Below the pieces are notes generated by a model that did not search any database, was not told the origin of the DNA, and saw nothing but the letters and a program-made list of their open reading frames with translations. This document shows positions 26,889 through 35,969 of a DNA stretch of 64,000 nucleotides, one piece after another (position 1 is the first letter of the stretch; every line of letters begins with the position of its first letter). The DNA is taken from positions 1 through 64,000 of the forward strand of contig JAIERK010000019.1 of NCBI GenBank assembly GCA_019746975.1, written 5' to 3'. A program made the position numbers and the translations under genes. Source of the DNA: Candidatus Obscuribacterales bacterium. GTDB lineage: Bacteria > Cyanobacteriota > Vampirovibrionia > Obscuribacterales > Obscuribacteraceae.

Positions 26889-28229
26889 GTGTCAATGAAG
26901 CGAAAGTGGTGGGTTTCAGCCGTTGCTGTTTTGTTCTCACTCTCAGTGAGTCTATCCAACCCAGTGCAGGCAGCTGATCGGTCCGGACCGATAGGCCTTG
27001 CTGATGGTCCAGGAATTTGGGTCAATCTCTGGAGTTACCCGACCGGCGATGTGGAAAGCTACTGCCTGAAGCTTCACAACACAGGTGTTCGCAATCTGTT
27101 TATCCAAACATCGCGCAGCAACACTGAAGCAATTAGACAGCCGGAAATTCTCGGTCCTCTTATTGACGCTTGCCACCGCTACAAAATTCGAGTGATCGCC
27201 TGGTCTTTCCTTGAGCTTGGCAGTCCAGAAGCGGATGCGCAGAAGCTCATTCAGGCGGCAAAATTCCGTTCGCCTATGGGGCAGGGCTTCGACGCCATAG
27301 CACCAAATATGGAAAAGGATTTGAGTTCAACCAAGGTCGAGGCTCTGAGCAAAACCTTGAGAGCGGCGCTCGGACCGAACTATCCAATGGTTGCAGTTGT
27401 CTACAGTCCTCTCAACAAAGCCGCCCAGGTTGCGAAGACACCTTGGAAGATGCTGGACAAATACTACGATGTCATTGCTCCGATGAATTACTGGAACAGT
27501 AAGTATGCGAAGCTGGAGCCGTATTCGTACACACGAGACACTATCAAGAAAGTGCGCGAGCTTTGCGGTCGGCCTGATGTGGAAATTCATATCATCGGTG
27601 ATGGCATGAAGACGCATTCTCCTGCAATCAACGACTTCTTAAGAGCCTGTCGCGACACTTCCGTGACCAGCGCGAGTCTCTATCCGTTTCACCAGATGAC
27701 TGATGAGCAGTATCAATGTCTCACTCAGTATCATCAATACTTTCCAGTCAATTCTAGATACCGACTGGCCGCATTCCGTGAGCTGGTTAAGAGCGGTGCC
27801 ATGCCGCGCATCAACGTAGATCCGTCCAGTCCGATGCCGCGTGGTGAGTTTTACCACCTTTTGGCTCACAGGTTAACCGGCCGTTCGGACATGCAAGAGG
27901 CTAATGCCGTTCGACTCTTGATGGAGTATGGTCTGGTTGCTGAGCAACACAAGAAAGGTTTCTTCAATACACCTCTATATACAGAATCACCTATGGATCA
28001 TCGAGAGGCGTATGCGCTGGTCGCCAACGCTATCGAAGCGAAAGGTCGCGGGCAGAAGTCGCACTTGCCGCTTAAGGGCTCTAAAGCTGTTAGCCCGAAG
28101 CATCCGAAAGGTGATTGGTTCTCTTTGCCGGCGATGGCTGAGCCTGCTGCTCACAACGAGACTCAGAACGTTCTTAATTACATCGATGCGGCTCACATTA
28201 TCTTGAGCGCCGAGCCTGGTCTTCATTAG
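26889..28229 (+). CDS. Exported TIM-barrel glycoside-hydrolase-like protein
   Basis: 446 aa from GTG at 26889 (ATG at 26895 is equally possible; AGGAAG precedes both). Signal peptide VSAVAVLFSLSVSLSNPVQA-AD. Residues about 40-280 resemble putative glycosyl hydrolase barrels: GIWVNLWSYPTGD, NLFIQTSRSN, YKIRVIAWSFLELG, MVAVVYSP, YDVIAPMNYWN and EIHIIGDGMKT. The C-terminal part (290-400) is helical and resembles S-layer-homology-type segments (RLAAFRELVKSGAMP, HREAYALVANAIEA). Substrate unknown. Confidence 0.6.
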   Translation: MSMKRKWWVSAVAVLFSLSVSLSNPVQAADRSGPIGLADGPGIWVNLWSYPTGDVESYCLKLHNTGVRNLFIQTSRSNTEAIRQPEILGPLIDACHRYKIRVIAWSFLELGSPEADAQKLIQAAKFRSPMGQGFDAIAPNMEKDLSSTKVEALSKTLRAALGPNYPMVAVVYSPLNKAAQVAKTPWKMLDKYYDVIAPMNYWNSKYAKLEPYSYTRDTIKKVRELCGRPDVEIHIIGDGMKTHSPAINDFLRACRDTSVTSASLYPFHQMTDEQYQCLTQYHQYFPVNSRYRLAAFRELVKSGAMPRINVDPSSPMPRGEFYHLLAHRLTGRSDMQEANAVRLLMEYGLVAEQHKKGFFNTPLYTESPMDHREAYALVANAIEAKGRGQKSHLPLKGSKAVSPKHPKGDWFSLPAMAEPAAHNETQNVLNYIDAAHIILSAEPGLH

Positions 28230-28465
28230 GCTGAAAGTCGTCAGTTAGCTCCGACAGGGCGATTGGCTTCTTGACGCCAAGGCGGGTATTGACCAAATAT
28301 TGTTATCCGATATCGGACTGAAAGGTTCCGTTTACTCTCTATAAGGCGTATGATATTTACCATGAATATATACGCGTTCCCCATTAATCGACGTCAATAG
28401 TATTGCCGTCTTTGCTTATTCTTTTGCAGGGCAAGTTTGTAAGCTCCCTTCGAAAGGCAACTGAA

Positions 28466-28573
28466 GTGTCAAACAACAACCACCAATCAGTTTATTACCA
28501 GTTAGACCGCTATTCGCGCTTCGGCGACCGCTCCAGCATCTTCCGTGATGTCTGGAAGTATCTGATGCGTTAG
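28466..28573 (+). CDS. 35-aa hypothetical microprotein upstream of hpf
   Basis: GTG at 28466 with AAAGG about 8-10 bases before it. Encodes a polar, aromatic-rich peptide beginning MSNNNHQSVYYQLDRYSRFG and ending DVWKYLMR, with protein-like composition and no low complexity. The stop TAG lies 37 bp before the hpf ATG. It may be a short coding gene or a leader peptide of hpf. Not recognised. Confidence 0.4.
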   Translation: MSNNNHQSVYYQLDRYSRFGDRSSIFRDVWKYLMR

Positions 28574-28610
28574 GTTCCCTTACAACCGTAATCCAGAGGG
28601 AGGATTGTCC

Positions 28611-29225
28611 ATGCAAGTTATTGTTACTGGCCGGAATATAGAACTCACATCAGCTCTCAAGGACTACGTAATAGACAAGTTGCAACGAGCTCAGAAGCAT
28701 TTCGATCATGAGCTAAATTGCAAAGCGCTTCTGAGCGTGGCGAAGAATCCGTCTATTGCCAAGAGTCAGACTGCTGAAGTGACCGTTCAGATCAACGGCC
28801 AGGTTATCAGGGGTGCTGAATCAACCGAGAATATGTATGCCTCGATAGATTTCGTCGCCGACAAGATCGAACGGCAGTTGAGGAAGTACAAAACGCGCTA
28901 CTATCACAAAGGCAATAAGGTCACCAAAGACCGACGCCTGAAGATAGTCACCGAAGAGGAGCTCGACGAAGAGGAATTCGACATTGCGATCGAGCTTGAC
29001 GCCAGCGTAGACCTCGACAATGAGGCTGTACAGGCTGCTTTAGGTCCAAGGATTGTGCGTTCGAAGAAATTTGCGCTTGTTGCGATGGCGCCAGCGGAGG
29101 CCTGCAAGCATGTGGATCTTCTCGGGCACGAGTTTTTCATGTTCATCAACAAGGACACAAGCAAAGTTTGCACCATCTATCACCGTCGCGACGGCAACTA
29201 TGGTTTGATCGAGCCAGAGTACTAG
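28611..29225 (+). CDS. hpf: Ribosome hibernation promoting factor, long form
   Basis: 204 aa from the ATG at 28611, with GAGGGAGGA ending 6 bases upstream; a TTG at 28605 overlaps that SD and is rejected. The N-terminal S30AE domain (MQVIVTGRNIELTSALKDYV ... AQKHFDHELNCKALLSVAKN) binds the 30S decoding centre. An acidic linker follows, and the C-terminal domain (VRSKKFALVAMAPAEACKHV ... CTIYHRRDGNYGLIEPEY) drives 100S dimer formation in long HPFs of Firmicutes and cyanobacteria. Full length. Confidence 0.94.
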   Translation: MQVIVTGRNIELTSALKDYVIDKLQRAQKHFDHELNCKALLSVAKNPSIAKSQTAEVTVQINGQVIRGAESTENMYASIDFVADKIERQLRKYKTRYYHKGNKVTKDRRLKIVTEEELDEEEFDIAIELDASVDLDNEAVQAALGPRIVRSKKFALVAMAPAEACKHVDLLGHEFFMFINKDTSKVCTIYHRRDGNYGLIEPEY

Positions 29226-29523
29226 ACTCCCCGATTTTGTCTGAAACAAAAAATAGGTTCATGCGTCTTTCTTGACATGCTGGAAGGCAAATCCGGCTTA
29301 GTATGAGTAGTATGGAGTAATCCGTTACATCAAAAAATTCAAAATGAAGTATCCATTTTGTTGAAACGGTTTTCCTCACTCAGAAAATCACAAATGTTTG
29401 AGTAGTTTTCTCACCTGGTATCTAGGAGAAAGCCCATTTATGTTTTGGCTGAATCATTTAGAATCCATAGGTAATTAACTATTACATGTCATGAGTTTTC
29501 GACTGCATTAAGGCGGTGTCCAG

Positions 29524-32500
29524 TTGGCGATTCGGGGAAACCAAAAAAAGCAAGTTCTTGCGCTGCTCGTTGCTTCGGTAATTGGTGCGGCGAGTGCATA
29601 TCCAGCGTATGCTCAAGCTAACGCTCAGGTTATTGAACTCAACAACGAAGGTGTGAGAGCGCTGAGCTCATCGAACTTTAAATTGGCTATAGAAAAGTTC
29701 CAGGCAGCGCTGAAGCTGGATCCAACCTATCAATTGGCAAGCTCCAACCTGGCAATCGCCTATAACAACTACGGTTTGCAGATTAACAAACAGAGCCCGG
29801 CGCAAGCGCTGGTAATGTTCCACAAGGCGCTTGCTCTTGACCCGACCAACGCTACCACAAAGGGCAACGTCGAAGGGCTCATTCGAATCATGGGGCGCGA
29901 CCCCCGCGATTTTCAAGATCGTCTTGAGTTGGGCGACATCGCTCGCAAGAGCGGTGACTTTGATGGCGCCACGGTAGAGTATCAAGCGGCCATCGGCATT
30001 AAAGATGACGCTGGTGTTCGCGAAAAACTTGGCGACGTCTATCGTGTCCGCGACAAAATTGACAAAGCAATCATCGAATACAAGAATGCCGCTCGAATCA
30101 AGGACTCCGCTGGAGTAGAGGTCAAGCTCGGTCAGGCGTATCAAGCCAAGAATGATGTTGCCAATGCTATCGGTGCATTGGGTATGGCGTTAAAACTGAA
30201 CTCAACTGATCCCGATGTTCTCGATGCATTGGTTACAGCATGGGATGAGGCTGTTAAGCAGAACCCGACCTCGCCGGACAACCACATCGGACTTGGTCAA
30301 TCGCTGCAGTATCGAGGTGATTTCGATCAGGCGAAAGAAGAGTATCTGCAAGCGATCCGCTTTTCGCAAGGCCGGCGAAACCCTACGGCTGAAGCACTGC
30401 TTGGAAAGCTGGATGCAGCCAAGAAGAAGGCGGATGTCGATCGGCAGATCAACCTCGGCTACGAATTGCAAAAGCAAGGCAACTTCCAGGGAGCGATCGA
30501 GAAGTATAAAGCGGCCCTGGCTCAGTCACCCAACGATGACGCAATCTGGGTCAACGTCGGGACGGCTTATCAAGCAATGAAGGATTACAGCAACGCAATC
30601 CAGGCGTACAAGCAAGCGCTCAATTTCAACAAGGGCAATCAGGATGCGATCCAGGGCGTGAAGACCGCATCAGCTGCGTTGCAGGATCAGCAAATCGAAG
30701 GTCTGGCCAAGAAGGGTAATGATCTTTTCAAAGCGCAGAAATATGATGATGCTATTGCTGTCTATATGCAGCTTCTGAAGTTCGATGCCAACGACGCTGG
30801 TACGCACTTTAACCTTGGCGCCGCATATCAGGCGAAGAAGGATCTTGATGCGGCGCTCTCTGAGTACCGTATCGCAAAAGGAATTGATCCGAAGAACAAA
30901 GACTATGCAGACGCGTTCGAAGAGGCGATGGATCTCAAGGCGCAGCCTTTGATTGACAAAGGTTTGGCCGCACACAAAGAGAAAAAGTATACCGATGCGA
31001 TCGATCTGTACACGCAAGCTTTGGCGTTGCGTCCGAAGAACGACGAGGTTTGGTACAACCTCGGCGCGGCTCAATACTCCAACCTCGACTATCGTAATGC
31101 TGAGAAATCCTATCAAAAGGCATTCGACATCGATCCTAAAGGACGTGTTGATGTGTTGTACTTCATCGGTTCTATTGATGAAAACTTTGGCAATGGTCCC
31201 GAAGCTCTAACAGACTATAAGACTTATCTCCAGAAAGCGCCTAATGGAACTTATGCGAAGCAGGCTCAAGATCGAGTCGCTGCGTTGATGAAGAACGTAG
31301 GCGACACGCAGAAGATCAAGTCTGAATCAGATATGGCAAAAGAGAAGGATGCTCTCGATGCCTTCCAGCAAGCAGTGAAACTGCAGCAGAGCAAGCAATA
31401 CGATCAGGCACTTCCGCTCTATCTGAAGGCGGTACAACTGATGCCGACCGTCGCGGACTACATCTATGGTCTTGGTACTTTGTATCAGGCTATGGATAAG
31501 TACGACGATGCGATTACTCAGTATCAGAAAGCGAAGACCCTCGCCAAAGATACTAAGATTATGGATGAGGCGATTCAGTCGGCTCATCAGGATCAGGCTC
31601 AACCAATTGTCGACGATGCTGTTAAAAAACAACAAGCCGGCGACAATGCTGGTGCGATCACGCTCTATCAGCAGGCGCTGCAGTTGATACCAGAAAATGC
31701 AAGGCTCTGGACTAACCTCGGCTTCGCTCAACAGGCGATCGATCAATTCCAAGTTGCAAGACAGTCTTATGATAAAGCCTATAAGTTAGATGCGAAAAAC
31801 GAAATTGGCGATCTGTACCTCATGGGTCAGATTGACGAGAACGATGGAAAGGGCGGCCAAGCGCTCGCGTTGTATCAGCTCTACGTGAAGAACGCAGGCA
31901 CAAGCGGCGCGTACTACGCGCTCGCGAAGGCCCGCGTCGATGCTCTCGTGAAGAACGTCAATGATGTTCAGAAACTTGCCACCACTTCTGAGATTGCAGC
32001 AGGCAAGACTGCGGACGAGTCATATCAGAAAGGCATTCAGCTGCAAAAGGATAGCAAGTACGACGAGGCGATAGCTGAGTATCAGAAGGCGATGCAAGCT
32101 GTTCCCACTGAATTCGCTTATCCGTTCGCAATCGGTACTGCGTATCAAGCGAAGAACGACCTCGAGAATGCTCGATCGAATTACGAGAAAGCCTTGAGTT
32201 TGACGAAGAATAAGGATCAGGTGGCTCAGATCAAGGGACTCTTGGATGGATTGACTGAGGCTAAAGCCGCGCCATTCCTGGATGAAGCAAACAAAGCTTA
32301 TGCTGCAGGCGACTTCCAGAAGGCTGCCGATCAGTATCAAGAAGCTCTCAAGGTAACTCCGAATAATGCGGACGCACAGACCTACCTCGGCGCATCGTAT
32401 CAGAATCTCGGCAACTTCGGCCAAGCCCGACAGGCTTATGAGCAGGGCTACAAGATTGGTGGCAAAGCGAAAGCCGATAACCTATACTTCCTCGGTTTGC

Positions 32501-33327
32501 TTGACGAGAACGACGGTCTGGTACCACAGGCGATGCAGCATTACACATTGTATATGCAGATCGCGCCTGCTGGTGCGTTTAAAGCCCAGGCACAGGGAAG
32601 GCTCGATGCCTTGAAGGCAGATCCGAAGAGTGCTCAGAAAATTCAAACAGCCGCTCAGCAAAAGCAGAGTGTCGAGACTCAAGGCGCGTACAGCGCTGCT
32701 GTAGCTGCTCAGCAAGCCGGCAAGTATGATGAGGCACTGGAGAATTACAACAAGGCGATCGCCGCTTCTCCTAATGAATCATCGTTCTACTACGGTAGAG
32801 GTACCTGCTATCAGACCAGGAATGATGCTTCGAAGAACGACATCGAAAACGCGCTTGCTGACTACGATAAGGCGCTCAGCATTGCACCGAATGAGAAGGC
32901 GTACAAAGATGCAGCGAATGGTTTACGAAGCTTCAAGGCCCAGCCCCTAGTCGATTCTGCTATCAAGAAGCAGACGACGGCTGGCGCTGATGGCAAGTAC
33001 GATCTTGCCGGCGCGATTGCCGATTACCGTGCCGCGCTCAAGATCTACGACGATCCTGGCACTCACATGAACCTGGGAACAGCTCTCCAAGCCAACAACG
33101 ACTTGAACGGCGCCCTGCAAGAATACACCAATGCGATTAACAAAGATGCGACATTGGCGGATGCCTACTACTATCGTGGTACCGTATACGAGACTATGAA
33201 TCAGAAGGATCCTGCGAAGAGAGACTATCAAAAGTATCTCCAGCTGGCTCCGGCCGGACCGAATGCTGCTGCCGTCAAGGACGGGCTGAAGCGCGTTGCA
33301 CCGGCTTCTCCACCGAAGAAAAAATAG
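29524..33327 (+). CDS. Giant exported TPR protein with a 220-residue super-repeat
   Basis: 1267 aa from TTG at 29524 (AAGGCGGTG upstream, weak SD). Signal peptide LALLVASVIGAASAYPAYAQ. The rest is some 25 TPRs. They are organised in a higher-order unit of about 220 residues; its landmark LYxxGxxDENxG...AL..Y..Y...A..G appears near residues 542, 762 and 984, each followed by R(V/L)xAL and a Lys/Gln linker. A 12-codon ORF with AGGAGA lies at 29440-29478 in the leader. Probably a periplasmic or surface scaffold. No catalytic domain is visible. Confidence 0.85.
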   Translation: MAIRGNQKKQVLALLVASVIGAASAYPAYAQANAQVIELNNEGVRALSSSNFKLAIEKFQAALKLDPTYQLASSNLAIAYNNYGLQINKQSPAQALVMFHKALALDPTNATTKGNVEGLIRIMGRDPRDFQDRLELGDIARKSGDFDGATVEYQAAIGIKDDAGVREKLGDVYRVRDKIDKAIIEYKNAARIKDSAGVEVKLGQAYQAKNDVANAIGALGMALKLNSTDPDVLDALVTAWDEAVKQNPTSPDNHIGLGQSLQYRGDFDQAKEEYLQAIRFSQGRRNPTAEALLGKLDAAKKKADVDRQINLGYELQKQGNFQGAIEKYKAALAQSPNDDAIWVNVGTAYQAMKDYSNAIQAYKQALNFNKGNQDAIQGVKTASAALQDQQIEGLAKKGNDLFKAQKYDDAIAVYMQLLKFDANDAGTHFNLGAAYQAKKDLDAALSEYRIAKGIDPKNKDYADAFEEAMDLKAQPLIDKGLAAHKEKKYTDAIDLYTQALALRPKNDEVWYNLGAAQYSNLDYRNAEKSYQKAFDIDPKGRVDVLYFIGSIDENFGNGPEALTDYKTYLQKAPNGTYAKQAQDRVAALMKNVGDTQKIKSESDMAKEKDALDAFQQAVKLQQSKQYDQALPLYLKAVQLMPTVADYIYGLGTLYQAMDKYDDAITQYQKAKTLAKDTKIMDEAIQSAHQDQAQPIVDDAVKKQQAGDNAGAITLYQQALQLIPENARLWTNLGFAQQAIDQFQVARQSYDKAYKLDAKNEIGDLYLMGQIDENDGKGGQALALYQLYVKNAGTSGAYYALAKARVDALVKNVNDVQKLATTSEIAAGKTADESYQKGIQLQKDSKYDEAIAEYQKAMQAVPTEFAYPFAIGTAYQAKNDLENARSNYEKALSLTKNKDQVAQIKGLLDGLTEAKAAPFLDEANKAYAAGDFQKAADQYQEALKVTPNNADAQTYLGASYQNLGNFGQARQAYEQGYKIGGKAKADNLYFLGLLDENDGLVPQAMQHYTLYMQIAPAGAFKAQAQGRLDALKADPKSAQKIQTAAQQKQSVETQGAYSAAVAAQQAGKYDEALENYNKAIAASPNESSFYYGRGTCYQTRNDASKNDIENALADYDKALSIAPNEKAYKDAANGLRSFKAQPLVDSAIKKQTTAGADGKYDLAGAIADYRAALKIYDDPGTHMNLGTALQANNDLNGALQEYTNAINKDATLADAYYYRGTVYETMNQKDPAKRDYQKYLQLAPAGPNAAAVKDGLKRVAPASPPKKK

Positions 33328-33349
33328 GACTCTCTCCAAATCATGAGCG

Positions 33350-33383
33350 AAGTGCCCGATGCTATGAACTAGCTCGGGCACTT
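33350..33383 (+). terminator. Terminator hairpin after the giant TPR gene
   Basis: AAGTGCCCGA / TCGGGCACTT, a 10-bp stem, with the nested GCTA/TAGC inside, followed by TCTCTAG. It begins 23 bp after the stop at 33327. Confidence 0.65.
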
Positions 33384-33473
33384 TCTCTAGGGTGTGCGTT
33401 ATGAAATCCAGTAGTTAGAGAGTAGTTGAGTTTGCTGTCAAACAGCTTACAATAGCTCTTAGAGGAAATTGAC

Positions 33474-34559
33474 TTGGATAGAGCGTTTGCAACTGCACTA
33501 TTATTTGTCTCCCTGATGTTGCCCACTGCGGTAGGCGCACAATCTCAAGATGGGGCTGACTCGAAGTCAAATCCTAAAGGAGACGTCAACCTCACGGAGG
33601 AGCAAAAGCAAGCCAGTGTAAGCTGGAACGTCGCAATGACGCTCGCGAAGCAAGCGATGCTCAACGGCAAGTTTGTCGACGCCCAGACGATTTTGAAAAC
33701 AGCGTTAACCGAAGCGAGAAAATTCGGTCCAAGTAATTTCAGAGTTGCGGTGACAACCTGGGAGCTCGCTCAATCGCATAAGGAACGCGGCGAATACAAA
33801 GAGGCCCAGGAGGACGTCGCAGAGGCGCTCCATGTTCTCGAAGAACAGAAGCCACCTCGCCCGATGGCGTATGCAGGCGCACTCAATACACTCGCGAGTA
33901 TTCATAAAGAACAAGGTCAATATGATGAGGCAGAAAAGACCTATCAGAAGGCGATTGCGATTCTAGAAAAAAACGACGGCGAAAAACTGGCTCTTGCTGC
34001 AGGTTTAGACAATCTGGGTGTGCTTTACCAGAAGCGACAGATGTTTGATAAAGCCATACCGATCCAGGAGCGCGTCCTCTCGATCTATGAATCGTCGCCA
34101 AAGACTTCACCGCGCGATATGGCGATTTGTTTGAATAATATCGCCGAGAGCTACAGATACCAGAAGCAAAACGATAAGGCTCGCAGCAGTTTTGAACGAG
34201 CAATAAAATTGATGGTCGATAAATACGGGGCCGATCATCCTACTGTTGCTACATTCAAAGATAATCTGAGTGCGGTGCTCAAGGACGAAGGAAAGCTTGC
34301 GGAGGCTGAAAAACTAGAAGGTGATGTCTGCAGGATTTACAGGAATACCCTCGGTAACAACCATCCGGATCTCGCTATCGCATTGCATAACCTCGCAAAC
34401 CTATATGCATCAATGGGCAACAATGCGAAAGCGATCGAATGCGAGCGCGAGGCGTTGAGCATTTTTGAAAAGGCGTTTGGACCTACTCATCCGTTAACGG
34501 TCCAATCAAAATCGGCGATGCTCGAATTGAGTCGTAATGCGGACAACAGCAACAAATAG
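33474..34559 (+). CDS. Exported kinesin-light-chain-type TPR protein
   Basis: 361 aa from TTG at 33474, with AGAGGAAA about 8 bases before it. Signal peptide with hydrophobic core TALLFVSLMLPTAVG, cleaved near GAQ. About six 42-residue TPRs of the KLC type, e.g. GQYDEAEKTYQKAIAILEKN and MFDKAIPIQERVLSIYE, ending with NNAKAIECEREALSIFEKAF. It lies in the same orientation after another TPR gene. Partner unknown. Confidence 0.78.
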   Translation: MDRAFATALLFVSLMLPTAVGAQSQDGADSKSNPKGDVNLTEEQKQASVSWNVAMTLAKQAMLNGKFVDAQTILKTALTEARKFGPSNFRVAVTTWELAQSHKERGEYKEAQEDVAEALHVLEEQKPPRPMAYAGALNTLASIHKEQGQYDEAEKTYQKAIAILEKNDGEKLALAAGLDNLGVLYQKRQMFDKAIPIQERVLSIYESSPKTSPRDMAICLNNIAESYRYQKQNDKARSSFERAIKLMVDKYGADHPTVATFKDNLSAVLKDEGKLAEAEKLEGDVCRIYRNTLGNNHPDLAIALHNLANLYASMGNNAKAIECEREALSIFEKAFGPTHPLTVQSKSAMLELSRNADNSNK

Positions 34560-34578
34560 CGTCAGGTTATAAGCCAAA

Positions 34579-35391
34579 TCACTCTGCCGATGTTTCTGGT
34601 GCTTTTCTTGTGTATTTCCAGAACAAGATGAGAAACAGAATGCACGACCCGAGGAGACCTGCGGCGCTCGCGATGATGGGCACCGGGGTGCTTCCTGCCA
34701 TTATGCTATCAACGCGAATAGGTTCTATCGCCAATCGACCGAGAGAGTACAGTGCAAGGTAGAGAAGAAATGTCAAACCTGGATACTTGCCCAGGCGGCG
34801 CCCAGCGAAGTAATAAAGGAAGAGGAAGATCATCAAATTCCAGATCGATTCATACAAAAATGCTGGATGAAAGTAGCTGTGATTGAAGTATTGCATCGGT
34901 CTGTTTTCGACTGGGATGAACAACCTGAGTGGAAAATCGTCCGCTACGGGTTTGCCGAATGCTTCCGAGTTGAAGAAATTACCCCAGCGTCCGATTGCTT
35001 GTGCCAGAGGTGTGACGCATCCACCAAGATCTAGTATTCGAGCGGTTGGTAGCTTCGCTATATAGCAGTACACCGCCGCGGTTAAGTAACCGCCGATGAT
35101 ACCACCGTGAATCGACATTCCACCCTGCCACGTCGCAAGTATGTCTTGCGGGTGGCCGAGAAAGTAAGTCGGGTTGAGCGCAACGAAATACAATCGTCCG
35201 CCGAGAATCCCGCCGATGAAGGATATTAGTGCGCAGTTGGTCAATTGCTCTCGATCGATCTTCCATGCGTCGGCAAGTCGATTCGCCATGAACGCTGCTG
35301 CCAGAAATCCAACTGCAATAAGGACTCCGTACCATCGGATGGTGAGGAATCCCAACTTGAAAAAGATTGCGCCGGGCGATTGCAGGATCAT
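34579..35391 (-). CDS. lgt: Prolipoprotein diacylglyceryl transferase
   Basis: 270 aa, seven membrane helices. The signature GGCVTPLAQAIGRWGNFFNSE with RWGNFFN is diagnostic, and WQGGMSIHGGIIGG contains the essential His. Transfers diacylglycerol from phosphatidylglycerol to the lipobox Cys, consistent with the PpiC lipoprotein elsewhere in the window. The ATG at 35391 lacks a clear SD. It converges with the TPR gene at 33474. Confidence 0.95.
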   Translation of the reverse strand: MILQSPGAIFFKLGFLTIRWYGVLIAVGFLAAAFMANRLADAWKIDREQLTNCALISFIGGILGGRLYFVALNPTYFLGHPQDILATWQGGMSIHGGIIGGYLTAAVYCYIAKLPTARILDLGGCVTPLAQAIGRWGNFFNSEAFGKPVADDFPLRLFIPVENRPMQYFNHSYFHPAFLYESIWNLMIFLFLYYFAGRRLGKYPGLTFLLYLALYSLGRLAIEPIRVDSIMAGSTPVPIIASAAGLLGSCILFLILFWKYTRKAPETSAE

Positions 35392-35459
35392 GTTTAGGAG
35401 AGGCCCTGACTGATTTACCTATTCTTTATAGCAGAATAACAAGATTGCAGAATAACAAA

Positions 35460-35482
35460 CCACTCTGACGGAAGCAGAGTGG
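35460..35482 (-). terminator. Terminator hairpin after the small exported gene
   Basis: CCACTCTG / CAGAGTGG, an 8-bp stem with a 7-nt loop. On the minus strand it is followed by TTTGTTATT. It lies about 30 bp past the stop of the gene at 35513-35854 and before lgt, so it separates the two. Confidence 0.65.
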
Positions 35483-35512
35483 CCAGTCGGTTACAGTACA
35501 AGTGGGATCTAA

Positions 35513-35854
35513 TTAATAGGGCTGTTGGCTGTTTGGAACAGTATCGCCATACACATCTTTTGGCGCTTTTCCAAAATTGCGTTCTGCGTTGGCGGGTAGC
35601 TTGGGATCATGGACCTCATCGTGAGGATCATCTCCATGCGGATCTGGACCATGGGGGTCGGTTCCGCCGTACTTTTGTGCGACAACCAAGCTTGATTGCT
35701 TAGTTTGAAACAATGTCTCTGGATTTTGAAAAAATGCCTTAATTGATTTTTCTGCACAGGCGATCGATGCGCTATCTGTCATGCCTGCAAGACCATATCC
35801 AGTGACTGCTATCAGGGCTGCTCCCATTGCTATCAGCACCGAGCGATTTAACAT
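35513..35854 (-). CDS. Small exported protein with His/Asp/Pro repeats
   Basis: 113 aa from the ATG at 35854, fixed by GGAGG 5-6 bases upstream. Signal peptide MLNRSVLIAMGAALIAVTGY. The mature part has a possible helix (SIKAFFQNPETLFQTKQSS) and then the repeat TDPHGPDPHGDDPHDEVHDP, which alternates His and Asp and could bind divalent metal. It ends NSQQPY. No family recognised. Confidence 0.6.
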   Translation of the reverse strand: MLNRSVLIAMGAALIAVTGYGLAGMTDSASIACAEKSIKAFFQNPETLFQTKQSSLVVAQKYGGTDPHGPDPHGDDPHDEVHDPKLPANAERNFGKAPKDVYGDTVPNSQQPY

Positions 35855-35969
35855 TTGTACCTCCAATGACAACGTGGGTCTGATCAATGTGGGGACTTCA
35901 GGGATGACATGAGTATAACCGATTTAATTCAACCAACCGTTACAATAGCTTGGTGCAATGGAGATTGTT

